Positions 1 through 14,163 of a stretch of DNA of 64,000 nt are shown one piece after another (position 1 is the first letter of the stretch; each line of letters begins with the position of its first letter). The DNA comes from Welwitschia mirabilis (Eukaryota; Gnetophyta; Gnetopsida; Welwitschiales): NCBI GenBank assembly GCA_051453625.1, contig JBOZIK010000001.1, forward strand, positions 217,433,767 through 217,497,766, given 5' to 3'. A program made the translations under genes and the position numbers. The notes under the pieces were generated by a model. It did not search any database and was not told the DNA's origin. It saw only the letters and a program-made list of their open reading frames with translations.

Positions 1-1910
1 CTATAATGATAATAGGAAGAATTATTAGAAATCCTAAAATGATTTTCTTTATGAGTGACATTACTCAAAGCCAAAGATCAAATTTAATCAACATAGTATT
101 ACTCTAAAACAAAATAATTATTCAACTCCTAATACAAGTATAGTTACTAATAATTCCAACTATTATAACTGTTGTAAATGCTATGTACCTAATTCCTTTA
201 TTTTTTAACCATCAATTTTTGTGTATGTGAGAACATATTCCTCATGATGGAACTTGGATTTTTAATATTTTTGCTCTAATGCACATGATCTATAGTAGTG
301 ATTATTATGATAAATTCATAGTAAAACCTAGTTAGTTTTTTCCATAAATAAAATCATAGTCTTATTTAAGCATCATGACTTTATTACTTTTTAATTTTCA
401 TTTTTTTAGAGTTAAGTAATTAATAGTGCCTTATTTTTTTCTACCTTACACTCACATCTTCTCTTTTGCTACACTCTTAAAAGAAAAATCATTAGTCTCT
501 ATAAAACGTTATTAAATAGATGTGTATAATACTCAGCATAAGCTTTCCATAAAGGGCTATATGAATGAGAATCTTCATGCATTTTTATAATTGAATTAAA
601 ATTCACAAAATTGCTTAAATTACTTCTCAACTTAATATGTCATTAACTCTTGTAACATATTCTTATTATATAAATCCTATTATTTGATTATTGAGTTCAT
701 AATCAAAGCATAATAAAGCTAGTTAAGATTCCTACGTGTCATAAGAGAATAATGTATATCTAATTTAATATTTTCTTTAGATAAGTTTAATCAAACTACA
801 TTAATAAATAAATTTTAATCTATACTACTTGTTGATAATTTAAGTTTGACTCCTTGATCTATGATAGTAGTAATAAGGGGTAAAACTGCATCAAGTTAGG
901 ATATATGAGTATATTTAAGGCATGTAAGAGTTTATTTTCATGTGTATTTCATGTTAGAATCTCATCAAAAAATTTAAGTATTATGGGAATGATAAGGATA
1001 ATAAAATAGTAGGAAACACATTAATTATGATATATAAATAATAATATTAATTTAAAAATATTTTAAACTAAAGTGAATAATAACATAAGTTAATAAAACT
1101 AATATTACTAAAGGTGTTCATATGATGCTATTATAATATTGTAATTGTTTAATTTTTAAAGAAGTTTAGATGTTTAAATAAAAATTATATAGTGGTATAG
1201 TTGCATAAATAATTCTTTATTAATTTAAACATGTAGATCTTAAAAATATCTTTCTAATGGTACTTAATTCATGAAAAAGAAACCATATATTGTAAATTAT
1301 AATCCTAAGAAAATATTAACTTATTTAAGAAAGCATTAATAGATGCGGTTAAAAAACTTTAACATTAGAATTATAAAATATGCTATAATCAAAATATTAA
1401 AGATAGAAAAATAATTAAAAAGACTTTAAAAACACTCTAACATAATTAATATTAAAATAAATTATAAATCTTTATCAATATGCTACATAGCAATGAGAAG
1501 AGATTTCATTCTTTGAAGGAATGCTCTCTTACACATGTAATGTAAGAACATCTATTGTAGGGTTCCTAGCATAATTATTTTTCTTCTTTTATAATCTTAA
1601 ACAACAGATTATTAAAAAGTCTAAGACATTAGAAGTGTACAATTTTCCTCTTAAAAGTCACGAAATAATAAGCATCAATTGGATACATGAATATAGACTA
1701 AAGCTAATCTACACATGTTAAGATTAAAACTTAAAAGTTTGAATCTTTAGAAATTTATAAACATATATTAAGTCAAATCCAATACTTTGAAGCTCTATTA
1801 ACTTATAAACATAGTTAAAATAGTATTACTATGTGCCAGGGCCATTTGCAAGAATAATAAAATGAAATTTATGCTTGAAATGAAATATTTGAAATGATGA
1901 GCCTATTTGC

Positions 1911-2787
1911 CCCATTACCATCACACCAAAATACATGATTTAGGTAAAAACTAAAATCCTTCATATTTATCCACTTGCTCTTATGTATAGTAACTTCTTA
2001 ATACTCTAAAATTAGCTCCTACATATTCCCATTATTACATGTAAGAGAATCTAATTATTAATTCTAAAAGAACTCTCTTAATATTTCCTTCTTATGCACT
2101 AAAAGTATTCACCCCCTTACACAAAAGTAAATATATTTTCTTACATATATTACAAGAATATAATTACCTTTTTCACATAATAATAAATAGCCTTATATGA
2201 TGCTTCTACATAATATGCCTTCTCTTAGAAAACAAGCTTGTTTCTTCAATAAAAAATTAAAAAAAAGGGATTGTTCTTGAGTGAAAAGAAGTCAAACTAT
2301 AACATGAGTAGCCTCACTAAAACATTTTAACTTTACATATGAACATAAGGTCTTCCTATAAACTAACGGATCCTTCTCTCTATCATGCATTAGATCATCC
2401 ATAGCTGATCCATATTTAATGATCTCCATATCATTAAACACAAGAAAAACTTTGTTCTTTCATGGTGTTCCTTCTTATTATGTATTGAAGCATGTTCTTC
2501 TACTTCCACATGAACCTTAAAAGAGATTTTTCTTACTTGAGTGTATCTTCTTTAATAATTATTAGTTCTCGTACAAGAGATTTTCTTACTTGTTTTCTAT
2601 TTCTTTGAATGTTTGTAATTTTTCTTTATCTTTTTGCTAATAACTTAAATAATATAACTAATTAGTAAATCTCTAATATCAATTGTTGAACCCATTACCA
2701 TCACACCAAAAGCCATGAGTTAGATGGAATGAATCCCTTCATATTATCAATTTACTCTTACTTATACTAATTTTTTAATACTCTAAA
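1911..2787 (-). mobile_element. TRIM-like terminal-repeat element in copy 1
   Basis: Two direct repeats of about 100 bp lie at 1,911-2,010 and 2,691-2,787. Both start with 'cccattaccatcacaccaaa' and end near 'ttaatactctaaa'. They flank about 680 bp. Just left of the right-hand repeat, the plus strand reads 'ctaatatcaattgttgaacc', a decayed reverse complement of the tRNA-iMet primer site TGGTATCAGAG. Copy 3 keeps this site better (14,046-14,055). The layout therefore fits a minus-strand LTR element too short to code for pol, as in TRIMs. The internal part can be read on the minus strand at about 2,290-2,480 as a broken frame with residues such as FNDMEIIKYGSAMDDLMHD, family unknown. The exact LTR ends are not clear, because similarity fades after about 100 bp. 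Confidence 0.5.
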
Positions 2788-4139
2788 GAAATTCTCAATT
2801 ATAGCCAACAAGATTCTAGATTTATAGGACCTTTGAAAATGTTAAGGAAAATTGGGTATTCATCTTATAAAGTTATTATTCCTATGAGTTTAATACCTAG
2901 ACATGAGAAGTCATGCATTATGGTCCTATTTTCAAGGCTAAAATGATGTTGTTTGATATTAAAATTTCATTTTATTTTAGCTCATCAAATATTCCTATGA
3001 TGCGTGGGATCATCTTGAATACTCATCCAAGATTTAGTTTAGTTTAGTAAATAAAATTCAAATAAGGTAGTTTCATTTCTATATTATTGATGCACCTTAT
3101 GTTATCATTAATTTTTTAATTAATCTTGAAAATAATGATTCTATTTTTTATTTTAGTTTAGGTATTTGCTAATTAAAGACTATTTTCTTTAATTGTTTAT
3201 AATTATTTCTAATTGAGTTTAGTTCCTTTTAAGAGGAACTGACCTATCATTAAAGTAATCTTTGATGTTTGAAACCTAATAAAAAAATCAAATTTCTTTT
3301 ATTTTAGACTCTCTTGCTACACTTTGTATTTGAAAATAGTATCAAAGAGTTTAGAGTCTCTCCTGATCTGATACTTTAGAGATTCTTGATGAATTCTTAA
3401 GAACATTTTTCTTGTTATTCTTTTTCACACATTACATGCATTTTATTTTTATTTTATGGAATCAATATTTGAAACTTCGTTTACACTTTGTTGTTTGTAT
3501 GTTAAGTTTTTCACATTATATTTTTAAAAGAGATTATAAAATTTTTGTATTTTATGATTCTATTAATAAATAAATATAGGAGTAAAGCCCTATTTTGAAG
3601 GTAAAGTAATCTTCCTATACATTTATGACTATTTAATTCTCTAAAAAGAGGTCTTTAAGATTCAGAAAGGAACATTTATAAAAAAAAGGGAATATTTCAT
3701 TACAAAGAGAGAGTTTATTTAAAACACTATTTTGATTATAGGATTCAACCCTATGCTCCTTTTTATTGGTTTCCTCTTGTAGATAACTTCAACCTTGTGT
3801 ATTCTCATCTACTTAATTATATCAAAGAGGTTGCTAACCTTGCCTTTTTATGTTATTCTTCCATAACGTCATTCACAAGAAAGGGTTTTCATTGTAGGTC
3901 TACATCTCATCACCTCTATAATAGATCTATCATTGGTCTTATGAATACCATAAACTACATGCCCCTACCATAACCACATTAAGATATCTAGGTTTACTTT
4001 ATTGATTTGCATCTTATAACCTTTATGATTGATCTATCATTGATCTTAATTCTCTAAAAAAATGATAAAATATCCTTTCTTTAGTGTTTTTGATATCATC
4101 CTTAGTCATTTCTTCTATATTTCACATAGCCTTCTTTCC

Positions 4140-4560
4140 TAGAAACTTTAATTCTATAACTACTTTTCTTCTAGAATTCAGTTAGACATTCCTCATTAAG
4201 GTTAAAGATAAATAAGTTCATAAAAAACATCTAACCATTTTTTTTCTATTATATTAATATCTAATTTTGATGAAAGCTTACTATAGTCAATATTTTCTTC
4301 ATACTATCTTAATTTGCCTTATCATTTTATTAAAGAATCTTATTTAAGGTAGTAGTTAGGTCTCTCTCACTATACTTAGACTCATCTTCATCACAATCAT
4401 CTACAAGTGATGGTGTTGCATTAGAAAGTTTATACAATTCTCCTAATGTATTAATGTTACAAGAAAAATAATCACTAATGGTCTCAGATAATTCTTTGGT
4501 ATTGATTCTATTTAAACTATTTAATTTTTTTATCAATAAAATTCCTTTAGATTTTAAGCT
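4140..4560 (-). pseudogene. Degenerate conserved coding stretch, unknown family (copy 1)
   Basis: An open frame of 68 codons (4,536 down to 4,330) contains INTKELSETISDYFSCNINT, then LGELYKLSNATPSLVDD and an acidic run. The same protein can be read at 15,660-15,880 and 58,248-58,496, where the frame goes on through a glutamate-rich stretch, IDYSEVSSEKDANTLEQKWF, and after a frameshift EECLIESPKKRSYRIKV. Three copies keep the same reading despite point changes and indels, which suggests descent from a real protein-coding part of the repeat. I do not recognise the family. There is no zinc knuckle, protease or polymerase motif. Confidence 0.35.
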
Positions 4561-6680
4561 CTTTTACATTTTCTTAAAAATGAATACGTATCATACCTCT
4601 TAAGTAGATTCATTACATAACTTATTCATAATCATCTAAGATTAGTTACTTTATCATAGCATTTCTATTACCTTGCACACTTGTAACTATTATCAAGAAT
4701 TTAGCTCTTTCTTATGCACATGTAGCATTTTGCACATTATTGAATATTCTTATAATTTTTAAGCATTTTGAAAATATTTTAAACTATTGTAAGCTCATGT
4801 TATGTTGAAATATGAATTAAAATGTACTTGGATTTTGTTTTTTAACTCACTTAAAGATTAATTTTGACTTCTAATATAGATAGATCAAGTTAAGTTCAGA
4901 ATGTAAGAAAGATCCACTTAACTATATCAAACTCAACCCTTTTTTTCTTTGTTTTTCCTTTTTATTTTTCCTTTTCCCCTCAAATTTTAACTTGTATACT
5001 TAAGACACCTAAAAGTTGTAATTTTTTTAAGGTTTAGAATTAAAAGTTACTATCTTCTTAAAGACATTCCACTCTTCATTAGCATTAAGCCTTATTTTGT
5101 GGTATGTAAAACAAGCCTTATATGAATAGATATCCATGTTAGGCTATGTTGCTCTTTATGCTTACTGTGTCCTCTTTAAGTACCATAACTATCTATTTTA
5201 AGCCATATGTAGAGCCATGTTTCTATGAAGTAAAAACATGTCAGGCATTATAATGTCCAAATTTCCAGTACAAACTTTAGTAATTTAGGGTTTGCTAAGT
5301 AAAAATCAGAGGCACAATGGTAGGACTTACTTAAATACCATTACTAAGTTAAGAAGAAGGCATCATTCTAATCATTTAAGATTTATAAATTCCAAATTAT
5401 AGTTATCTTACTAATATTTTATCCTATTCTTTGTTAAAAGGGATATGTTATTGAGATAACTAAACATGATAAATAACTTTGAAATCTCACTTATGTAATT
5501 TAAACCTCATCCTTTTATTTTTTAAGAGGTAAGGGTTAACTCCTTAGAAGGGAATGGTTTATTATCTTATTTAGAAGCAATACATAAAAGTAATAAAGCT
5601 TTCACTTAATTGTATTAAGTGTATTAGGTCATTGCATTAAAATATGTCTCATACACATGAGGATATATAACCACATTATATTTGTTCTTACTTTAGGCAT
5701 GACAGTTTTACACATTTGTAAGGATTATCTTGATTATTTATCACTTTGTTGTAGATTGGATAGGTTACTTCATTTTTGAATGTGAGTAGTATTCCTTTTA
5801 CTTTGAGTAAACTATTGTGTTATCATATTAATGTATATTTGATAATTTTTTCTTTTTTTATTTTCTTTTTCTTGGGATGTGTAGGTTATTTAAATTTGTA
5901 GATATGAACAGATTTTATTATAAATTAATTATATTTATAAGGTATCATTCTTTGTACTATTCTCTTTCTTTTATGATCATATAAAAAAAGGTTTCATACT
6001 TTATTAGATTCTTTCACTCTTATGGTGATGATTAAAATTATGATAAACTTATGCCTTAGTCTTTAGAATGACCAAACCTAGAAATATTAGCATAAACATT
6101 TCATATCAATAGTGTAGATCTATGGATTTAAAAGTGACTTATTTAACTAGAAACATGTACAATTTCAGAGTTAAGATGATGAAAATGCTTGTAAACTTAT
6201 GAAAGTAAATTAACTAAGATTATGCATAAATTTTTTACCTCTCAACATAAGAAGCTTACAGGTAGAAGTAAAATAAGTTATACTAATCTTATATCTGTAA
6301 GAAAAATCTTCTATGCCAACAATGATTTAGAGATAAATAATCTCATTACAAGAATGAATATCTTGCATTATGAACAAGGTGAAATGTAATAATTAATTAC
6401 AAAAATAACTGATATCAAGGTAAAACATATAGAACATTACCCACAAAAGCAAGTTTGCAATTATTATGTTAACTTGATTAGATGTTATTTGAAGGATTCA
6501 TCTTTATATGATTAAGCAACTATTAAAAATGAGATGTAATTCACTAAGGAAAGATCTAATAGGGATTGGATCCTAGTTTCATTTCACTAGCTTCTTCTCC
6601 TATATTGCTAATTTTAAAGTATTACATTTTCATAAGTCAAAACTAAAAAGATCTTATGGAAAGCTCCCTAGTTTTTATGT

Positions 6681-9495
6681 TAATAGTGATGATAATAGGG
6701 AGAATTATTAGAAGTCATAAAAGTAAACTAATATAATCTTACTCTTAAATAGAATAGTTGTTCATGTTATGAATGACAAGAATCTATTAGTGATTACTAT
6801 TAGTTTTCTTGAGATAAAAGCAAATAAACTCCTAATTTAGGTATAGTTACTAATTATTTCAATTATTGTAAGTCATGTAAATGCTATGTACCTAATGCAT
6901 TTTGTTTTTTTTTTTTAAATCATGAATTTTTATGTATGTGAGAACAAATTCCTCATTATGAAACTTGGATTTTTAATACTTTTGCTATAAATCACATGAT
7001 CTATAGTAGTGATTAATATGATAAAGTCATGGTAGAACCTATTTATCTATTTTATTTGTTTATTTTGTAAATAAAATCATAGTTCTAGTTAGGAATTGTA
7101 ATTCATTACTTTTGAATTTTCATTCTTTTTTAAGTAACTAATTAATAGTGTTTTATTTTTTTCTACCTTGCACTCACATCTTCTCTTTCTCTATTCTTCT
7201 ATAAGAAAAATAATTAATCTCTCTAAAAAATTATTAAATAGACATTCACAAAACTCATCATAAGATTTTCATAAAGGGCTATATGGATAGAAATTTCATG
7301 CATTTTTAAGGTTGCATTAAAATTCATGAAATTTCTTAAATTATATCTTAAGATAATGTGTCATTAACTCCTATGAAATATTCTTATTATAAAACTCCTA
7401 TTCTTTTATTATCAAATTCATAATCAAAGTACAATAAGGCTAATGAAATTTTTTGCATGTCATAAAAAATAAATCATATCAAATTTAATATTTTTTATAG
7501 ACAATTCTAATCAAACTACATCAAGAAACAAATTTTAATCTATACTATTTATTTGTACTTTAAGTTTTACTATTTGATTTTTAATAGTATTATAAGGGAC
7601 AATTAAAAAGATAATACCAAAATGCATCAAGCTAGGATAGAATGAGTAGATTTAAGGGATGTAAGAGTTTATTTTCATGTTTCTTTCATAATAGAATCTC
7701 ATCAAACAATTAAAGTATTATGGTAATGATAAGGATAATAAAATTGTAGAAAATATATAAATTATGATATAGAAATAATACTATTAACTTAAAAATATTT
7801 TAAAATAAAGTAAATAAGAACATAAAGTTAGTGAAACTAATGTCACCAAAGGTGTCTACATGATGACATTAGAATATTTTTAATTAATAAAATTTTAAAG
7901 AATTTTAGATGTTTAAATAAATGATAGTTTTAAAAATTAGTATAACACCATCAAAGATAGATTCATGAAAGTCCATTATGAATTTGAAAAGTAGAGAATT
8001 TAATGTGATGACCTATCATAAGATTTTTAAATTTTTCATAAATGTTAAATATTTTTCATGATTAAATAATATCTACAGAAACAATTTCATGTGTATTAGT
8101 ATGGTGATTTTAGTAAGAATGTTAGCATAAAGAAATCAAGTGAAATTTATACATATTTGTTGATTAGTAATGAGAGTTATATTGTTTCAAACTTTATAGG
8201 AAATCTTTCATTTAACATATACTAATAGAAACTATAGAGACTAAATGTAACTATGAATCAATAGTTAATTCACCCAAAGTGATGTGGTATGGATCTTTAC
8301 TTTTCTAATATGTTAAGTTATAAGATTAATTTTGAAATGTTAGAAGAACTCTCACAAATGTTTGTGTCCATCATTAAGCATAATTATAAGTAATTGAATA
8401 ATCTATGTTATGCATGATGGTCTTCATGCCTCTAACAAAGTCACTAATGGTTGACAAATATTTCTAGTTTAAATGAGTATTAGTCTCTCTTATTTGAGCA
8501 TCAAGACATGGGCCAAAACTATCTAGCTCTCATTAGATACTATCCTTTCTTAGAGTGTGTTTTATATTACTTTAGTTCAAACTAATCAAGCCTTCTTATG
8601 CCTTTTGCATTAGTTTATGAATAAGTTCTTTTTTATTTTTTGCCATTCAAAAAAACAAGAATTTTTACTAGGCTTCAATGACATATCATCTTTATTTGGT
8701 TTTCCATTATGCTTTATTTCTTTTAAAATAAAGAGAAGCATAACTCATTTATAGAATTACTATTTTTTTGTATTTCTTTATTCTAGATTTTTTATTTTAC
8801 TTTTTAATTATTCTATTTTTGCGTGTTTGAATATTGAAAAATTTTATATTTATTTTTTTTATTTCTTAGTTCCTTAAAATAATTATCTCTATATTTTCTC
8901 ATAAGAAATATTTTTGATGTAGCCATTAGTTCATGGAATTATCAAATCTAATCACTATGTATACAGAGAACTAGATTTTTCTTTTATTTGAGGGAAAAAA
9001 TATCATGGTATAATCTCAAATCAACCTTATTCATAAAAGTTTTAATATAATGAGTAAAATAAAGCATGTCCTATTTTATATTTTAGATGATTTAACATGC
9101 ATAACAATTAATATATGACAAGATACTAGCACTATTAAATTCTTACATTGTTTTTTCCTTTTTAATTTTAAAATTACATCATTTTATAATACACTATTTG
9201 ATTCTTGTAAATTCACTTTTAAAAGAGATTTCTAAATCTTTACCAATATGCTACATAGCAATGAGAAGAGATTTCATTCTTTGAAGGAATGCTTTCTTAC
9301 GCATGTGATGTAAGAACATATATCGTAGGGTTGCTAGCATAATTCTTTTTCTTGTTTTAGAATCTTAACCAAGAGATTATTTAAAAGTATAAGGCATTAG
9401 AAGTGTATAATTTTCCTTTTAAAAGTCCCACAATAATAAGTATCAATTGGATACATGAATATAGACTAAAGTTAATCTAACATGTTAAGATTAGA
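6681..9495. repeat. Macro-tandem repeat, copy 2 (partial)
   Basis: The copy starts with the unit-start motif at about 6,683, directly after copy 1, and runs until a 100-N gap. Compared with copy 1 it carries about 62 extra bases at about 6,774-6,831, an indel shared with copy 4. Near 7,920 it jumps from 'gatgtttaaataa' to sequence equivalent to 11,530 of copy 3, so about 0.9 kb is deleted. It then continues through the second half of the long-form segment to the 'gctacatagcaatgagaaga' landmark at 9,250. No coding sequence is recognised. Confidence 0.8.
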
Positions 9496-9595
9496 NNNNN
9501 NNNNNNNNNNNNNNNNNNNNNNNNNNNNNNNNNNNNNNNNNNNNNNNNNNNNNNNNNNNNNNNNNNNNNNNNNNNNNNNNNNNNNNNNNNNNNNN
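9496..9595. other. Assembly gap (100 N) that jumps repeat phase
   Basis: Before the gap the sequence matches unit position about 1,730. After it the sequence matches about position 140 of a new unit. About 5 kb or more of repeat must be missing, so the 100 Ns are a placeholder and not a measured length. Confidence 0.85.
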
Positions 9596-10914
9596 TATAG
9601 TTACTAATGACTTTAATTATTGTAACTCATGTAAATGATATGTATTAATGCATTTTATTTTTTTTAAATCATGAATTTTTGTGTATGTGAAGACATTTTC
9701 CTCATTATGAAAATTGGATTTTTAATACTTTTTCTATAAAGCACATGATCTATAGTAGTGATTAATATGATAAAGTCATAGTAAAACCTATTTATCTATT
9801 TATTTACTTATTTTGTATATAAAATCAAAGTTCTTGTTGGGCATCGTATTCTAGTTACTTTTAAATTTTGATTCTTTTTGAACTAACTAATTAACAGTGT
9901 TTTATTTTTTCTGCCTTGCACTCACATCTTCTCTTTCTCTATGCTCCTATAAGAAAAATCATTAATCTCTATTAAAAATTATTAAATAGACATTCATGAA
10001 ATTTCATGGATTTTTAAGTTTGCATTAAAATTTATGAAATTTCTTAAATTATCTCTTAAGGTAATATGTCATTAACTCTTGTGAAATATCCTTATTATAT
10101 AAATCCTATTATTTTATTACCAAGTTCATAATCAAAGTATAATAAGGCTTACAAAAGTTCCTACATGTCGTAAAAGAACGAAGTATATCAAAATTTAATA
10201 TTTTTTGTAGATAATTCTAATCAAACTACATCAAGAAATAAATTTTAATCTATACTATTTGTTTGTACATTAAGGTTTACTATTTGAGTTTTAATAGTAT
10301 TATAAGAGATATTTAAAAAGATAATATCAAAATGCATCAAGTTAGGATAGAATGAGTAGATTTAAGGGATGTAAGAGTTCATTTTCATGTATCTTTGATA
10401 ATAGAAGCTTATCAAATAATTAAAGTATTATGGAAATGATAAGGATAATAAAATAGTAGAAAATATATAAATTATGATATATAAACAATAATATTAACTT
10501 AAAAATATTTTAATATAGAGTCAATAATAACATAAAGTTAGTAAAACTAATGTCACCAAAGGTGTTTACATGACGACATTAGAATATTTATAATTAATAA
10601 GTTTTTAAAGAATTTTAGATGTTTAAATAAAAATTATATAGTGTTATAATTTAATAAAGAGTTCTTTATTAATTTAAACATGTAGATCTTAAAAATATCT
10701 CTCTAATGATACTCAATTCATGAAAAAGTAGTTTATAATGTAAATCATAATTATAAGAATATATTAATTTCTTTAAAAAATGTTAAGAGATGAGGTAAAA
10801 GACTTTAACATTATAATTATAAAAAAATTGCTATAATAAGAAGATTTAAAATATAACATATGATTAAAAAGACTTAAAAACACTCTAGTTTCATTAATAT
10901 TAAAATAAATTATT

Positions 10915-12825
10915 AAAAAAATAAGGAATAAAACTTAACATATAAAAAGATAATTTTCCCCAAAAAATACAAAAGGATGTGTAAAAACTAGTAGGAAAGT
11001 TACAGAAAAAGGTTATAAAAAACATGGAGAAAAATTAGTCACAATCTAATAGAAATAAAAACAAAAAAGAACATAAGAAAGAGACCATTTAAGAAAATGG
11101 CATATAAAAGTAACATAAAGAGTATAAAAGTACACATTAAAAAATAAAGATAAGATAGAAGAATACTTAAAATTAAAAAAAGATGAGGAACTATCCAACA
11201 AATATGCTAGCATTATACCATAACATAAGAAATATTTTCATTCCAAATAATAATATGTTTTACCAAAGTAAAAAAGTTAAATTTTATGCTAGAAACATAG
11301 CAAATATTTAAATTAAAATAATGAGTAACATTACCTTTTAAATTTCTATAAATATTCTTGATTAGAAGTAACATGTAAATAAACAAAATGAACAGAAAGA
11401 GATAATGATAGGAAAGGAACAAAATGCTACTAATTGTAAATTGTGATTTGTATTCTTCACTTTTCTTTTATTAATAAAAGATAAAGGTAAGTTTTATTTT
11501 TATTTCTAATGAATGTGTAATATAATAAATAATAGGTTCAAAAATTAGTATAACACTCTCAAAGAGAGATTCATGAAAGTGCATTTTGAGGTTAGAAAGT
11601 AGAGAATTTAATGTGATGGCCAATCATACGCTTTTTTAATTAGTCATGATTAAACAATATCTACAAAACCAATTTCATGTGCAATACCATAGTGATTTTA
11701 GTAATAATGTTAGCATAAATAAATCAAGTAAAATTTATACATATTTGTTGATTAGGAATAAAAGTTAGATTGGTTGCAACTTTATAGGAAATCTTTCATT
11801 TAACATACACTAATAGAAACTATTGAGATTAAATGTAACTATGAATCACTAGTTAATTCACCTAAAGTGATGTGGTATGGATCTTTACTTTTCTAAGATG
11901 TTAAGTTATAATATTACTTTGGAAATGTTATAAAAGCTCTTATAGATTTTTGTGTCCATCATTAAGCATAGTTAGAAGTAATTAAATAATCTATGTTATA
12001 ACGATGGTCTCGATGCCTCTAACAAAGTTACTAATGACTGATAAATATTTCTAGTTCAAATGAGTATTGGTCTTTATCATTTGAGCATCAAGACATGGCC
12101 CAAAAATATCTAGATCTCATTGGGTAGTATCCTTTCTTAGAGTGTGTTTTCTATTACTTTAGTTCAAGAACATCAAGACTTCTTATGCCTCTTCATTAGT
12201 TTATGAAAAATTTATTTTCTATTCTTCTTCCTTTCAAGAAAATAACAATTTTTACTAGGCTTCAATGACATATCATCTTTATTTGGTTTTTTAATTATTC
12301 TTTATTTCTTTTAACATAAAGAGAAGCACAACTCATTTATAGAGTTAATATTTCTTTGTATTTCTTTAATCTAGATTTTTTTTTACTTTTATTTTTTAAT
12401 CCTTTTATTTTTGTGTGTTCAAGTGTGAGAAAATTTTACATTTATTTTTTCTTTATTTCTTACTTCTTCAAAATAATTCTCTCTATATATTCTCATAATA
12501 AATCTTTTTGATGTAGCTATTAGTTTATTGAATTATCAGATCTAATCACTATGTATACGGAGAACTATATTTTTCTTATATTTTAGGGAAAAAACCATGG
12601 TATAATCTCAAATCAACCTTATTAATAAAAGGTTTAATACAATGTATAAAATGAAGCATGTCCTATTTTACATTTTGAATAATTTAACATGCATAACGAT
12701 TGATATATGACATAATACTAGCACTATTGAATTATTACTGTGTTCTTTTCCTTTGTAATTTTAAAATCACATCATTTTATAATACACTATTTGATTCTTG
12801 TAAAATCACTTTTGAAGAGATTTCT
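10915..12825. repeat. Long-form segment, present or absent between repeat copies
   Basis: Copies 1 and 5 read 'aaataaattataaat' straight across this site. Copy 3 holds about 1.9 kb between 'aaaataaatta' and 'taaatctttagc'. Copies 4, 6 and 2 carry parts of it. It starts with an A-rich stretch containing 'ggaataaaacttaacatata' and ends near 'gaagagatttc'. I saw no clear target duplication or terminal inverted repeat. It could be a nested insertion or the ancestral state lost in other copies. On the minus strand near 11,010-11,200 it encodes a hydrophobic frame related to those at 21,820 and 62,186, here starting with Leu instead of Met. Confidence 0.6.
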
Positions 12826-13286
12826 AAATCTTTAGCAATATGCTACATATGAATGAGAAGAGATTTCATTGTTCAGAGGAATGATTTCTTATGCATGAGA
12901 TGTAAGAACATCTATTATAGGGTTGTTAGCATAATTCTTTTTCCTTTTTTAAAATCTTAATCAAGAGATTATTAAAAATTATAAGGAATTAGAAGTGTAA
13001 AATTTTCATTTCAAAAGTCCCATAACAATAAGTATCAATTGAATACACAAATATAGAATAAAGTTAATCTAACATGTTAAGATTAGAACCTAAGAATTTG
13101 AAGCTCCAATAATTCATAAATAAAGGTTAAATCAAATCCAAGATTTTTAAGCTCTAATAACTTATTAACATAGTTAAACTACCTTTACTATGTGCTAGAT
13201 TCATTTGCAAGAATCATAAAATCAAAGTTATGAGTATGGCTTTTTAATGCTTGAATTATAAGATTTGAAATGATGAGCTTATTTGC

Positions 13287-14163
13287 CCCATTACTATCAT
13301 ACCAAAATGCATGATTTAGGTAGAAACTAAAACCCTTCATATTTATCCACTTGCTCTTATGTATAGTAATTTCTTAATACTCTAAAATCAGCTCCTACAT
13401 ATTACCATTATTACATGTAAGAGAATCTAATTATTAATGCTAAAAGAAATCTCTTAATATATCCTTCTTATGTACTACAAATGTTCACCCTCTTACATAT
13501 AAATAAACATATTCTCTTACATATATTACACGAATATAATTACTTTTTCCATAATAATAATTATCCTTATATGATTCTTCTACATCATATACTTTTTCTT
13601 AAAAAATAAGCTTGTTTTTCCAATAAAACATTAAAAAAAAGGCTTCTTCTCAAGTAAAAATAAGTAATAGTATAACTTAAGTAATCTTACTAAAACATTT
13701 CGACTTTACCTATGTACATAAGGTCTTCCTATAAACCTATAGATCCTTCTCTTTATCATGCATTAGATCATCCATAGCTAATCCATATTTCATGATCTTC
13801 ATGTCATTGAACATAACAAAAACTTTGTTCTTTCATGACATTCCTTCTTGTTATGTCCTAAAGCATGTTTTTCTACTTGAACATAATCCTCAAACAAGAT
13901 TTTTCATACTAGAGTGTGTCTTCTTTAGTAATTGTTAGTTCTTACATAAGAGATTTTCTTACTTGTTTTCTATTGTTTTGAATGCTTGTAATTTTTTTTT
14001 TGTCTTTTTAGTAAAAACTTAAATAATAATACTTCATAGTAAATATCTGATACCAATTATTAAGTCCATTACCATCACACTAAAAGCCATAACTTGTATG
14101 GAACTACATCCCTTCATATTCATCAATTTACTCTTACTTATAATAATTTATTAATACTCTAAA
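13287..14163 (-). mobile_element. TRIM-like element in copy 3, with best-kept primer site
   Basis: The terminal repeats are at 13,287-13,386 and 14,065-14,163. Bases 14,046-14,055 read 'tctgatacca' on the plus strand, which is TGGTATCAGA on the minus strand. That matches the first ten bases of the usual tRNA-iMet primer site. It lies about 9 bases from the right repeat, at the place expected for a minus-strand element whose 5' LTR is on the right. The internal part again contains a minus-strand reading with FNDMKIMKYGLAMDDLMHDK near 13,740-13,830. Confidence 0.55.

Larger units (their letters stand above)
1..6680. repeat. Macro-tandem repeat, copy 1 (short form)
   Basis: This is the only unit seen end to end without a gap. 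It runs from the motif around 'gataataggaagaattatt' at 7 to the same motif at about 6,690, giving a unit of about 6.7 kb. Landmarks that recur in the other copies are 'ctcatgtaaatgctatgt'-like sequence near 166, 'gctacatagcaatgagaaga' at 1,483, 'cattaccatcacaccaaaa' at 1,913 and 2,693, and 'gacttctaatatagatagat' at 4,867. It lacks the 1.9-kb segment found in copy 3. It contains no long open frame. Inside it sit a TRIM-like element and a degenerate coding stretch, listed separately. Everything else in it is anonymous AT-rich DNA. Confidence 0.85.

Noticed and set aside
5281-5295. 'tttagggttt' as telomere-type repeat
   Set aside because: Single occurrence, no tandem TTTAGGG run.
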